Below, piece after piece: positions 43,978-51,573 of a stretch of 64,000 nucleotides of DNA. Both the position numbers and the translations under genes were made by a program. Below the pieces are notes generated by a model. That model did no database searches. It was not told the DNA's origin and saw nothing but the letters and a program-made list of their open reading frames with translations. Within the stretch, counting starts at the first letter, position 1. Every line of letters begins with the position of its first letter. Source of the DNA: Nitrobacter vulgaris (lineage in GTDB: Bacteria; Pseudomonadota; Alphaproteobacteria; Rhizobiales; Xanthobacteraceae); the NCBI RefSeq assembly GCF_031453995.1, contig NZ_JAVDPZ010000022.1, positions 4,564-68,563 of the forward strand, written 5' to 3'.

Positions 43978-45510
43978 GTGTCGAGTAACGATCAGTTGTC
44001 GTCGAACAGCCTGTTCCGTGAGGAGTTGCAACGCGGAATCGACAAATCCGGAGTTGGCATCTGGGATCTCGATCTCTCGACCCGGAAACTGTTCTGGTCC
44101 AGCCCAACGCGCAGGCTTTTTGGCGTCTCGGAAAATGCCCCGGTCAGTTACGATCTTTTCCTCTCCTTGCTCCAGCCGGAGGATCGCGCGCGCACGGAAT
44201 CGGCTATTCAGCGCTCGATCAAGACCGGGTGCAGATTCGACCTTCAGTACCGGGTTCGTGGGACATCAGAAAGAGAGCGCTGGGTTCGAGTACGAGGTGG
44301 CCTCGTCACCAACGAAGGCGGAGTGGCACAGCGCCTGAGTGGCGTGATACTCGATATCGACGATCAGAAGCTGATCGAAGAAGCTCTGATTGCGCGCGAA
44401 AATCACCTACGTTCGATTCTCGATACCATTCCCGATGCGATGATTGTTATTGATGATCACGGCATCATGCAGCACTTCAGCACTGCAGCCGAACGTCTGT
44501 TCGGCTATTCAGAACACGAAGTCATTGGCCAGAATGTCAGCATTTTGATGCCTGAACCGGATAGCAGCCGACACGACCGCTATTTGGCCCGCTATCAATC
44601 CACCGGCGAACGGCACATCATAGGCATCGGACGGATTGTCACTGGAAAACGCCGAGATGGGGCCACCTTTCCGATGCACCTGTCCGTCGGCGAGATGCAC
44701 TCAGGTGGAAAACGGCATTTTACTGGATTTGTCCGCGATCTTACAGAGCATCAGCAAACCCAGGCAAAACTTCAGGAATTGCAATCCGAACTGGTTCACA
44801 TGTCTCGCTTGAGTGCGATGGGGGAGATGGCATCGACTCTCGCGCACGAGTTGAACCAGCCGTTGACCGCGATCAGCAACTACATGAATGGAGCTCGCCG
44901 CCTGTTGACCGCCAATGCAGATCTCAACATCACGAAAATCGAACGGGCGCTCGATTGCGCTGCAGATCAGGCCATTCGCGCCGGTCAGATCATTCGACGG
45001 TTACGCGATTTCGTCTCCCGGCGGGAGTCAGAGAAACGCGTCGAAAGCCTGGCGAAGTTGATGGAAGAAGCCGGAGCTCTCGGTCTCGCAGGTGCACGTG
45101 AACAGAACGTCATGCTACGGCTTGAACTGGACACAGAATGCGATCGCGTCCTGGTCGATCGCGTGCAGATTCAGCAGGTCCTGGTCAATCTCTTTCGAAA
45201 CGCCCTGGAGGCAATGGAGGAATCACCAAAACGGGAACTTACCGCCTCCAGCAAGAAGGCATCGGACGAGATGGTCGAACTGTCCATATCGGATACTGGG
45301 CATGGCTTCAGCGAGGCCACCGCTGAAAGCCTGTTCCAGACTTTCTTCACGACCAAGGAAACCGGTATGGGCGTGGGTCTCTCTATCAGCCGGTCGATCG
45401 TGGAAGCCCACGGTGGCCGGATATGGGTCGAAACGAACGATTCCGGTGGCGCTACCTTCCGACTGACTTTGCCTATAGCTGCAACCGGGGATTTGCCAGA
45501 TGTCGCATAA
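43978..45510 (+). CDS. fixL: FixL oxygen-sensing haem histidine kinase
   Basis: In this 510-residue protein PAS-A (about 18-125) precedes the haem PAS (about 140-258). The residues that Bradyrhizobium FixL uses are all present one position earlier: His199 (proximal haem ligand), Arg205, His213 and Arg219 (the O2-contacting Arg) in IIGIGRIVTGKRRDG. The kinase has LAHELNQPLTAISNY with phospho-His290, and ATP motifs LVNLFRNALEAM, DTGHGFS and GMGVGLSISRSIVEAHGG. No membrane segment is seen, so it is cytosolic. Loss of O2 activates autophosphorylation. The start is GTG 43978 with GGAAG before it. fixJ overlaps by 11 bp. Confidence 0.95.
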   Translation: MSSNDQLSSNSLFREELQRGIDKSGVGIWDLDLSTRKLFWSSPTRRLFGVSENAPVSYDLFLSLLQPEDRARTESAIQRSIKTGCRFDLQYRVRGTSERERWVRVRGGLVTNEGGVAQRLSGVILDIDDQKLIEEALIARENHLRSILDTIPDAMIVIDDHGIMQHFSTAAERLFGYSEHEVIGQNVSILMPEPDSSRHDRYLARYQSTGERHIIGIGRIVTGKRRDGATFPMHLSVGEMHSGGKRHFTGFVRDLTEHQQTQAKLQELQSELVHMSRLSAMGEMASTLAHELNQPLTAISNYMNGARRLLTANADLNITKIERALDCAADQAIRAGQIIRRLRDFVSRRESEKRVESLAKLMEEAGALGLAGAREQNVMLRLELDTECDRVLVDRVQIQQVLVNLFRNALEAMEESPKRELTASSKKASDEMVELSISDTGHGFSEATAESLFQTFFTTKETGMGVGLSISRSIVEAHGGRIWVETNDSGGATFRLTLPIAATGDLPDVA

Positions 45511-46117
45511 GGGAAATGTCTATGTCATCGATGACGATCCAACGATGCGGGACTCGCTCGATTTCCTGCTTGGCGCGGCAAATTTCAACGTCACGCTGTT
45601 CGATGCAGCCGCCGACTTTCTCGATGCTCATTCCGGTCTTCGTTTTGGTTGCGTCGTGTCTGACGTTCGCATGCCTGACATCAATGGAATGGATCTGCTT
45701 CGACGTCTCAAGGCCACTGCTTCGCCCCTGCCCGTCATCATCATGACCGGACACGGAGATATCTCCCTCGCCGTCGAAGCGATGAAATTAGGAGCGTTCG
45801 ATTTTGTCGAAAAGCCGTTTGAAGATGAACGGCTGATTGGAATGATCGAGGCCGCCCTCCAACAGAGCCCGAATCGTACGAAAAGTGACGATGTCTCGGC
45901 GGAGATCGCATCGAGAATAGCGACTCTCAGTCAGCGCGAACGTCAGGTCATGGACGGCCTCGTCGCAGGACTATCCAACAAGCTGATAGCCCGTGAACAC
46001 AATATTAGTCCCCGGACGATCGAAGTTTACCGGGCAAATGTCATGACCAAGATGCAAGCTCATAACTTGTCCGAGTTAATCCGGCTTGCCCTGCGCGCCG
46101 GCATCTTAAACGATTGA
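45500..46117 (+). CDS. fixJ: FixJ response regulator
   Basis: The 205-residue protein has a receiver domain with phospho-Asp55 (VVSDVRMPDINGM), the conserved Thr in IIMTGHG and Lys in EKPF. A LuxR-type HTH (about 140-200, LSQRERQVMDGLVAGLSNKL, ISPRTIEVYRANVM) follows. FixL phosphorylates it; FixJ-P activates fixK. Its start overlaps fixL, and its stop codon lies inside a FixK-type box that serves the next gene. Confidence 0.95.
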   Translation: MSHKGNVYVIDDDPTMRDSLDFLLGAANFNVTLFDAAADFLDAHSGLRFGCVVSDVRMPDINGMDLLRRLKATASPLPVIIMTGHGDISLAVEAMKLGAFDFVEKPFEDERLIGMIEAALQQSPNRTKSDDVSAEIASRIATLSQRERQVMDGLVAGLSNKLIAREHNISPRTIEVYRANVMTKMQAHNLSELIRLALRAGILND

Positions 46118-46127
46118 GGTAAGTCAA
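46114..46127 (+). promoter_or_regulatory. FixK/FNR-type box overlapping the fixJ stop codon
   Basis: TTGAGGTAAGTCAA fits TTGA-N6-TCAA. The TGA of fixJ is bases 2-4 of the site. It is centred 62 bp before the receiver-only gene at 46183, the same spacing as at the other targets. Confidence 0.7.
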
Positions 46128-46138
46128 GTCGCCCCATC

Positions 46139-46157
46139 CCTACAACCGTATTGTAGG
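46139..46157 (+). repeat. Short inverted repeat between fixJ and the receiver gene
   Basis: CCTACAA-ccgta-TTGTAGG, a perfect 7-bp repeat with 5-bp spacer. It lies between the FixK-type box and the receiver ATG. It could be a second operator or a 5' UTR hairpin. Confidence 0.4.
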
Positions 46158-46182
46158 TGATCACTGGAATTCGTGGCATCAG

Positions 46183-46578
46183 ATGACAGGGTCCACAATC
46201 GTAAAGCACAGAATCTGCATTCTCGATGACGATCCTGCTGTGCTTCAGTCAATGCGATTTCTTCTTCAAACCCATGGGTTCAAGGTTCGCTCGTTCGGTG
46301 CCGCCGTGACGTTATTGGCTTCCATTGGTCCGGACGATGTCGATTGCCTGGTGATCGATTACAAGCTGCCCCACATGGATGGACTGGATGTGGCGGCCCG
46401 CCTCCGTCAACAAAATGTCGCGGCACCGATTGTTCTTATTACCGGCTATCCCCCTCAGCATATGGCGGAGAGGGCCGCGGCCGCTAGAATAGACTATATT
46501 CTATTCAAACCTCATCTAGAGGACAGCCTCGTGATGCGCGTTCGGGAGGCCATTTCTCGCCAATATCCAAACCATTAG
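46183..46578 (+). CDS. Single-domain response regulator, possible FixT-like feedback protein
   Basis: In this 131-residue receiver domain alone the acidic pocket is ILDDDP and the phospho-Asp59 lies in LVIDYKLPHMDGLD. Thr in LITGYPP and Lys in FKPHLED complete the switch residues. No output domain is attached. Bradyrhizobium also has a receiver-only gene beside fixLJ. In Caulobacter the FixK-induced single-domain protein FixT inhibits FixL. The FixK-type box here suggests the same feedback logic, but FixL inhibition is an inference. The ATG lacks a strong ribosome binding site. Confidence 0.88.
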   Translation: MTGSTIVKHRICILDDDPAVLQSMRFLLQTHGFKVRSFGAAVTLLASIGPDDVDCLVIDYKLPHMDGLDVAARLRQQNVAAPIVLITGYPPQHMAERAAAARIDYILFKPHLEDSLVMRVREAISRQYPNH

Positions 46579-46910
46579 AAAGTTTTTGCAGGGCGCAAAG
46601 CCGCCTTTGGACATTCCGCTGCCCGCCTCCCCCGGCACCACCTAAGGGCGAAGCCCTAAGGTATCGGCCGCACCACCTCTCGCGTGAAAGACTCTTCCAA
46701 GCCGAAGACGGTACGTGCCTACGGACTCGGTCGGCACTCACGAAATGCTCCGCAATAGGACAAGCTATCTGCGTTGAACCCGACTTCGGCGGCGATTCTC
46801 AGACCTTCTTGGGCGCAGACGCTAGCGATTTCGAAGAACGATCCGGGGGCGAGTTATTTGTAGATAAGAGAAGCAGCCGGACTGAAATGCATAGCCGCAA
46901 CCCCGGGCGT

Positions 46911-48161
46911 TCAGGCCTCCCAGGCAGCTACTACGAGCCCTCCGGCAAGCGCAACAGCGCTGATTCCTCCAACTAGCAGCCCGACTCTCCTGTTTCCTAC
47001 CCAACTGGCCATGATGGCCTTGGAGATGGTGTTGACTGCAATTGCGACCATGATCGCACGAGCCGCTGTCTTCAAATCTACATCCCCACCAGCCATGCGA
47101 GCGATCGAGATCGTGAGGGCGTCGACGTCCACGATTCCGGAAAGCGCGGCCACAACGAAGATGCCGACGCCGCCGAACATTCGGCGCACCAGTTCTGCGG
47201 TCAGCATCACGGCTGCAAGCACCGCGGTCAGTTTGACTGCGGTTCCGATGGCGAGAGGATTTCTGATTTGAAGTTCGGGCGTCTCCTGTTGGACATTTCT
47301 GAACAATAAGATAGCGGCCCCGATGCCGAGCACCGCGGCGGTGGTCAAGAGCGCGGGCAAAAGTGATACCAGCAGTACGCCATTGAGCGCCACTGCAATG
47401 GTCCCCGCACGCAGCATCATGACGACACCCGCGACCAGAATACCTGCGCTCAACAATCCGGACGATGATGGATGTTCGCGAGCCAGCTTCGCCAAAGCAA
47501 GAGTGGTGACTGTAGACGATGCAAGCCCTCCGGCAACAGCCGCCATGACGACTCCAAGCCGATTTCCGAATGCCTTCACTGCCACGTAACCGGCGAATGA
47601 AATTGCCGCGATCATGATCGCGAGAAGCCATATCTGATAGGGATTGATCGCTTTCCACGGATCGATCGGCCGATTTGGCAGTAGCGGCAACAGCAGGAAT
47701 GACATCGCGAGCAAAGTCAGCACGGCGCGGATTTCTTGCCAGTTCAACGAACTGATCCACCGATGCAACGGCTCGCGTAACGCCAGCAGAACCGTCATGC
47801 CGACGGTGCAGGCAATGGCAAGTTGCAGATCTCCAACGACAGCCATGGTCCCGAGCAGGAACGTGAGCATTCCCGCGACAACCGACGTCACACTGGCACG
47901 ACCTTCGTTCTTGGCTTCCAGCCAATGAAAGGCCGCGAATGCCATGATATATCCCAAAAAGACCCATCCAATGACCGAGAAGGTCGTTTGAAGCGCGATG
48001 AGACCGGTGACGCCTCCCAATAGTCCGGAAAGCGCGAAAGTACGAAAGCCCGCGGCTCGCCGATTACTCTCCGCATCGCGCGTTTGCCAACCGCGCTCCA
48101 GGCCGACAAGGAGCCCAATGGCCAGAGACACCGTAAGGCGACTCAGAGGTTCAGCATCCAT
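46911..48161 (-). CDS. MgtC/SapB-type plus DUF4010 membrane protein
   Basis: The 416-residue, very hydrophobic protein has about eleven transmembrane segments. The N-terminal third is MgtC-like (RLTVSLAIGLLVGLERGW, RTFALSGLLGGVTGLIA). The rest matches the DUF4010 layout (FGNRLGVVMAAVAGGLASSTVTTLALAKLA, AALSGIVDVDALTISIARMA). The function of DUF4010 proteins is not established; ion homeostasis is a guess from the MgtC part. No FixK box is seen. A 332-bp gap separates it from the receiver gene and shows no gene. Confidence 0.82.
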   Translation of the reverse strand: MDAEPLSRLTVSLAIGLLVGLERGWQTRDAESNRRAAGFRTFALSGLLGGVTGLIALQTTFSVIGWVFLGYIMAFAAFHWLEAKNEGRASVTSVVAGMLTFLLGTMAVVGDLQLAIACTVGMTVLLALREPLHRWISSLNWQEIRAVLTLLAMSFLLLPLLPNRPIDPWKAINPYQIWLLAIMIAAISFAGYVAVKAFGNRLGVVMAAVAGGLASSTVTTLALAKLAREHPSSSGLLSAGILVAGVVMMLRAGTIAVALNGVLLVSLLPALLTTAAVLGIGAAILLFRNVQQETPELQIRNPLAIGTAVKLTAVLAAVMLTAELVRRMFGGVGIFVVAALSGIVDVDALTISIARMAGGDVDLKTAARAIMVAIAVNTISKAIMASWVGNRRVGLLVGGISAVALAGGLVVAAWEA

Positions 48162-48624
48162 GCCATTTCACTTTCGTCCGAATCGATCGTTACAGCTCTG
48201 CCCGCCCCAAAACGATCGCTGCTGTTATAGCACTCGACAGCCGCTTTACAGTGTCGACTCAGCCTTCCCCGAGGCTTCCGAGTCGTATGGCATGATCGGT
48301 CTCCAGACAATTTCAGTTGCGATACTCAACTCAATCTCAGTATCCATACTGGCACCACAGGTGCAGAGCATGATTTGAGTCAACGAGAGTTCCGGGTGGA
48401 GTTTGCTGAAGAAAGCGCATCTTCTCACCCTCCGCGACTGTTCGCTTCCGGCGATGTCAGCCCCGATACGAAATTGCTGCAACCCAACCCCGCAGCAACG
48501 CGCCGGTTACTGCCGCGGATGGAGCATGACGAAATACCTGCTGCACCGATCTTCCTCGATTCCCTCTCGCGATTCACGCAGCGGAGGTTTCCGGCAACGT
48601 GCTGCGTCATGCAGTCACCGTTCG

Positions 48625-48909
48625 TTACCACGACGTCAAGGATAGCTCCTGCCGCCCAGCTTTCCTTCCAAATCGCAGCGAGGATGTTGTCGCAAACACC
48701 TTGGCCGATGTGGATGCTTGATCGAACCTGTGCGCCACCGTTGCAAGGAGTTCGGCCATCGAGATCATGTCCCGGACAGCCCCTTCAAAAACGACCGGAA
48801 TCTGCGCAACGTGATGGCTCTCCATCAACGCTATCGCTTCGGTTAAATCCGCATCCGGCTCTACGCACTGTTCGCCATCAGCGCCCTGAGACAAATTGAG
48901 GGTCTTCAC
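48625..48909 (-). pseudogene. Half CBS domain fragment
   Basis: The peptide CVEPDADLTEAIALMESHHV followed by AQIPVVFEGAVRDMISMAELL reads as one CBS motif without a partner or start context (GTG at best). The frame then runs into unrelated sequence. It is probably the remnant of another CBS protein. Confidence 0.5.
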
Positions 48910-49027
48910 GAAAGGAGCATTTCTGGTTCATCGTAGCCGACGGCAAGGCCGCGCTTCGGATCGCGAAGCACCACGCTATCAGCCTTACTTCAGCAGTTCG
49001 TCGGAGTTCGCCTGCTCCGGGTCGATT

Positions 49028-49126
49028 TCAGCTCTGGCCGTGTCGTATGATCTCGACCGGATCCTTCTGAGCCTGACGTTGAAAGCTAAACTTGCGCTGA
49101 ACCTCGAGGGCATCGACCTTACGCAT
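49028..49126 (-). pseudogene. Truncated Phd/YefM-type antitoxin
   Basis: AGAGGAGATC and ATG 49126 start MRKVDALEVQRKFSFQ, then KDPVEIIRHGQS and a TGA at 49028. The start and RHG pattern match Phd/prevent-host-death antitoxins, which should continue for about 40 more residues. A neighbouring frame continues EIDPEQANSDELLK. Taken as a decayed gene; no toxin is visible beside it. Confidence 0.45.
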
Positions 49127-49743
49127 GCTCGATCTCCTCTGCTTTCACGGAGAGATTCCTCTTATCGTATTTGGGAAATCAATCGACTTATACAGAGGCT
49201 ACGCTTCTCAGCAAGCGACCATCGCTTTGAGCTTTAACCTTGCTTGGGATACGCTTGGAATCTTGGTTGTGGGGAAGCGCAACACTCGATCCCTACGAAA
49301 TGAACCCAACGCTCTTCAAAATGGGGAATCGTCTGTATCAATGGTTGCGGCGACTGCCAGTGCTCAATTCATGCGATTGATAGAACAAATCGTTCCGAGA
49401 TTGGCAGCATGACCGTTGCCCTCCGAGGGTGGAGGTCACACGTTCGGATCGTGTCGGGCGCACCGCGCGCGATTCGAACTTCTATGTCGAAAGAATTGCG
49501 CCGCTGTGGGCGCTAATTCGGCGAGCTAATGTGGCCTTTGACTCTTCTGGCGCGTAGGAAACATGGACATCGAATACGAAGAAGTCGCGTCATGCTCGCG
49601 CTCGTCGTGAGCAGTCACGCCTTTGCGCGTCGTCGGGCTGGCTCGATAGACGACCGTTGCATGCATTCCCCTTTGGAAGGTGGCGTTGCCGTCAGTCCAC
49701 CTTTCAAATAAGAGAGACAGCAGGATACCAGGCCCTTGTAGAA
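49127..49743. other. 617-bp region without a supported gene
   Basis: A plus frame 49125-49412 is open for 95 codons but has no recognisable motif. 49430-49740 shows nothing beyond the iron-type operator at its right end. Together with 48162-49126 this makes 1.6 kb of mostly decayed DNA. Confidence 0.4.
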
Positions 49744-49760
49744 TTTAGACTAACTCTAAA
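49744..49760 (+). promoter_or_regulatory. ICE-like iron-control motif before fecI
   Basis: TTTAGACTAACTCTAAA has perfect 6-bp arms and differs by two inner bases from the Irr-binding ICE consensus (TTTAGAA-N3-TTCTAAA) known in Bradyrhizobium relatives. It is 39 bp before the sigma factor start, suited to repression or activation by Irr according to iron status. Confidence 0.55.
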
Positions 49761-49798
49761 ATGTAGCTTGAGAACGCCCGCTCGGAAGGTCGCACGCG

Positions 49799-50305
49799 TT
49801 GGGATATGCCGATAAACATCTGGGTCTTTATCTCAGCCACCGTGGCGAGCTTGTCGATTACGCGACAGCGATCGTCGGAGATCGCGGGCGCGGAGAAGAT
49901 GTCGTTCAAGAAGCTTTTTTTCGTCTCAGATCGTCTTCGGCCGACCGGCCGCTGGATGAACCTCTCGGTTATGTCCGGCGGATCGTCCGCAATCTTGCGA
50001 TCGACTGGGTGCGGCGGGTCGCGTCTGAAGGCAAACTTCTCGCGGGGTCTGTGGCCTGTGAGACGGTCGCTGAAGACTGGCCATCGCAGGAAGATGCGGT
50101 CATCAAGCGCGACGAGTTGAAGATCGTCATGGAAGCAATGGCGGAATTGCCCGAGAGGACGCGTATCGCCCTGGAGCTGCATCGTTTCGAGGGTCTGAAG
50201 CTCAATGACATCGCAGCCCGTCTGGGCATCTCGGTCGCGCGCGTGCATTCCCTGGTCTATGAGGGTTTGGAGCATTGCCGTAAGCGGCTAGCACGGGAAC
50301 CGTGA
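49799..50305 (+). CDS. fecI: ECF sigma factor, FecI type
   Basis: The 168-residue protein has region 2 (about 15-75, RGRGEDVVQEAFFRL, PLGYVRRIVRNLAIDWVRR) and region 4 (about 110-160, LPERTRIALELHRFEGLKLN, DIAARLGISVARVHSLV). It would transcribe the adjacent receptor gene when released by FecR. The start is TTG 49799 with GGAAGG 8 bases upstream; no in-frame ATG exists nearby. It is followed by fecR and fecA in the usual order. Confidence 0.9.
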   Translation: MGYADKHLGLYLSHRGELVDYATAIVGDRGRGEDVVQEAFFRLRSSSADRPLDEPLGYVRRIVRNLAIDWVRRVASEGKLLAGSVACETVAEDWPSQEDAVIKRDELKIVMEAMAELPERTRIALELHRFEGLKLNDIAARLGISVARVHSLVYEGLEHCRKRLAREP

Positions 50306-50425
50306 CGCGCTTTTCTGCGCTTCCTGAAAATCGGCCGGTTTCATTCGTTCTACAATTGAGCCGGTCGATCGGGCGATTCGCCCTCCAGGCTGCTCCGGGC
50401 ACCTTATTTCTTTGGGAGATAGCTG

Positions 50426-51430
50426 ATTAAACCGGACGACGACCATAACAACCCAAGCCAACAGGCCCTTCATTGGCTGATCGCCCTTCAGGAAGACCCT
50501 GACGATCCGAGCCTCCGGGCAAGCCTTGAGCTATGGCGTGCGAGCGATCCGGAGAACGCCCGAGCGTGGGTGGAAGCACAGCATCTCTGGGATGTGCTCG
50601 GCGAGGCGCGAGCATCGGTCAAAGTGCCAATACAGGCGACCGCACCAGCGTCAACCCGGCGCTCTCGCCTATCGACGGCCACGGCGCGGCCGACATCGCG
50701 CCTCCGGCCCCGCCATCTCGTCATGGCAGCCGCCGGCCTCGCCGCCGCCTGTGCGGTCGTTGTCCTTCAGCCCGCGATCGATGTATGGCTACGCGCTGAT
50801 TATAGCACGGGCGTTGCGGAGACGCGAGAAATCCGGCTGGAGGATGGCAGCATCGCCTTCCTTGGCGCCGACAGCGCGATCGAGGTCGCCTATGACGCGA
50901 GCCGCCGCCGCGTGCGGCTCCTGTCCGGTCAGGCTTATTTCGAGGTTCAGAAGGACAGCATGCGGCCTTTCCATGTCGAGGCGGGCTCAGTCGATACGGT
51001 CGACCTTGGAACCGCGTTCGATGTTCGGCGGAGGCCCGACGGCGTATCAGTCGCCGTCAACGAGGGCAGCGTAGCCGTGACATCGCCGATCGCCAGCCAG
51101 GCTCTCGCAACGCCCCTGGTTGCTGGCGATTGGGTCCGGGTCGCATGGAGCGGGACAGTCCGACGCGGCAACGATGCGCCCGAGTTGGCCGGCGGTTGGC
51201 GTTCGGGGATGCTCGCAGTCAAGGACGAGGCCATCACCGATGTCATTGACGAAATCGGACGGCACTACCGTGGCAAGATCATCATCGCAAGCGGTGAGCT
51301 TGGCGAGAAACGCGTGACGGGCGTCTATAATCTCAACAAGCCCATCGATGCCGTTCATGCCGTCGCGCAGGCGCTTGGGGCACGCGCACGTCAGGTCAGC
51401 CCCTGGCTGATCATCGTCTCGGGTTCATGA
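50426..51430 (+). CDS. fecR: FecR-type anti-sigma / signal relay protein, start codon not canonical
   Basis: Homology begins at the typical FecR N-terminus (ALHWLIALQEDPDDPSL, LELWRASDPENARAW; DUF4880). It continues through one transmembrane segment (HLVMAAAGLAAACAVVVL), the periplasmic FecR domain (EIRLEDGSIAFLGADSAIEV, VDLGTAFDVRR) and a C-terminal STN-like part. After the in-frame TAG at 50420 only CTG 50423 and ATT 50426 stand before it; GGGAG lies 7 bases before ATT. The first standard start (GTG 50570) would remove the sigma-binding N-terminus. Either a rare start or a sequence error; about 334 residues from ATT. Confidence 0.82.
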   Translation: MKPDDDHNNPSQQALHWLIALQEDPDDPSLRASLELWRASDPENARAWVEAQHLWDVLGEARASVKVPIQATAPASTRRSRLSTATARPTSRLRPRHLVMAAAGLAAACAVVVLQPAIDVWLRADYSTGVAETREIRLEDGSIAFLGADSAIEVAYDASRRRVRLLSGQAYFEVQKDSMRPFHVEAGSVDTVDLGTAFDVRRRPDGVSVAVNEGSVAVTSPIASQALATPLVAGDWVRVAWSGTVRRGNDAPELAGGWRSGMLAVKDEAITDVIDEIGRHYRGKIIIASGELGEKRVTGVYNLNKPIDAVHAVAQALGARARQVSPWLIIVSGS

Positions 51431-51573
51431 CGGCGATTGTCATTTTACAACACTTCTAATCTGCAATCCGTCGCTTTTCGCTAAAAAAATCCGGCTCGGC
51501 TTCGTTCCTTCAGCGAGGGTTTATTTCTGCGCAGCCGCGCAGCCCCTTGTACTGAGGAATGAAGGGTTAGGGG

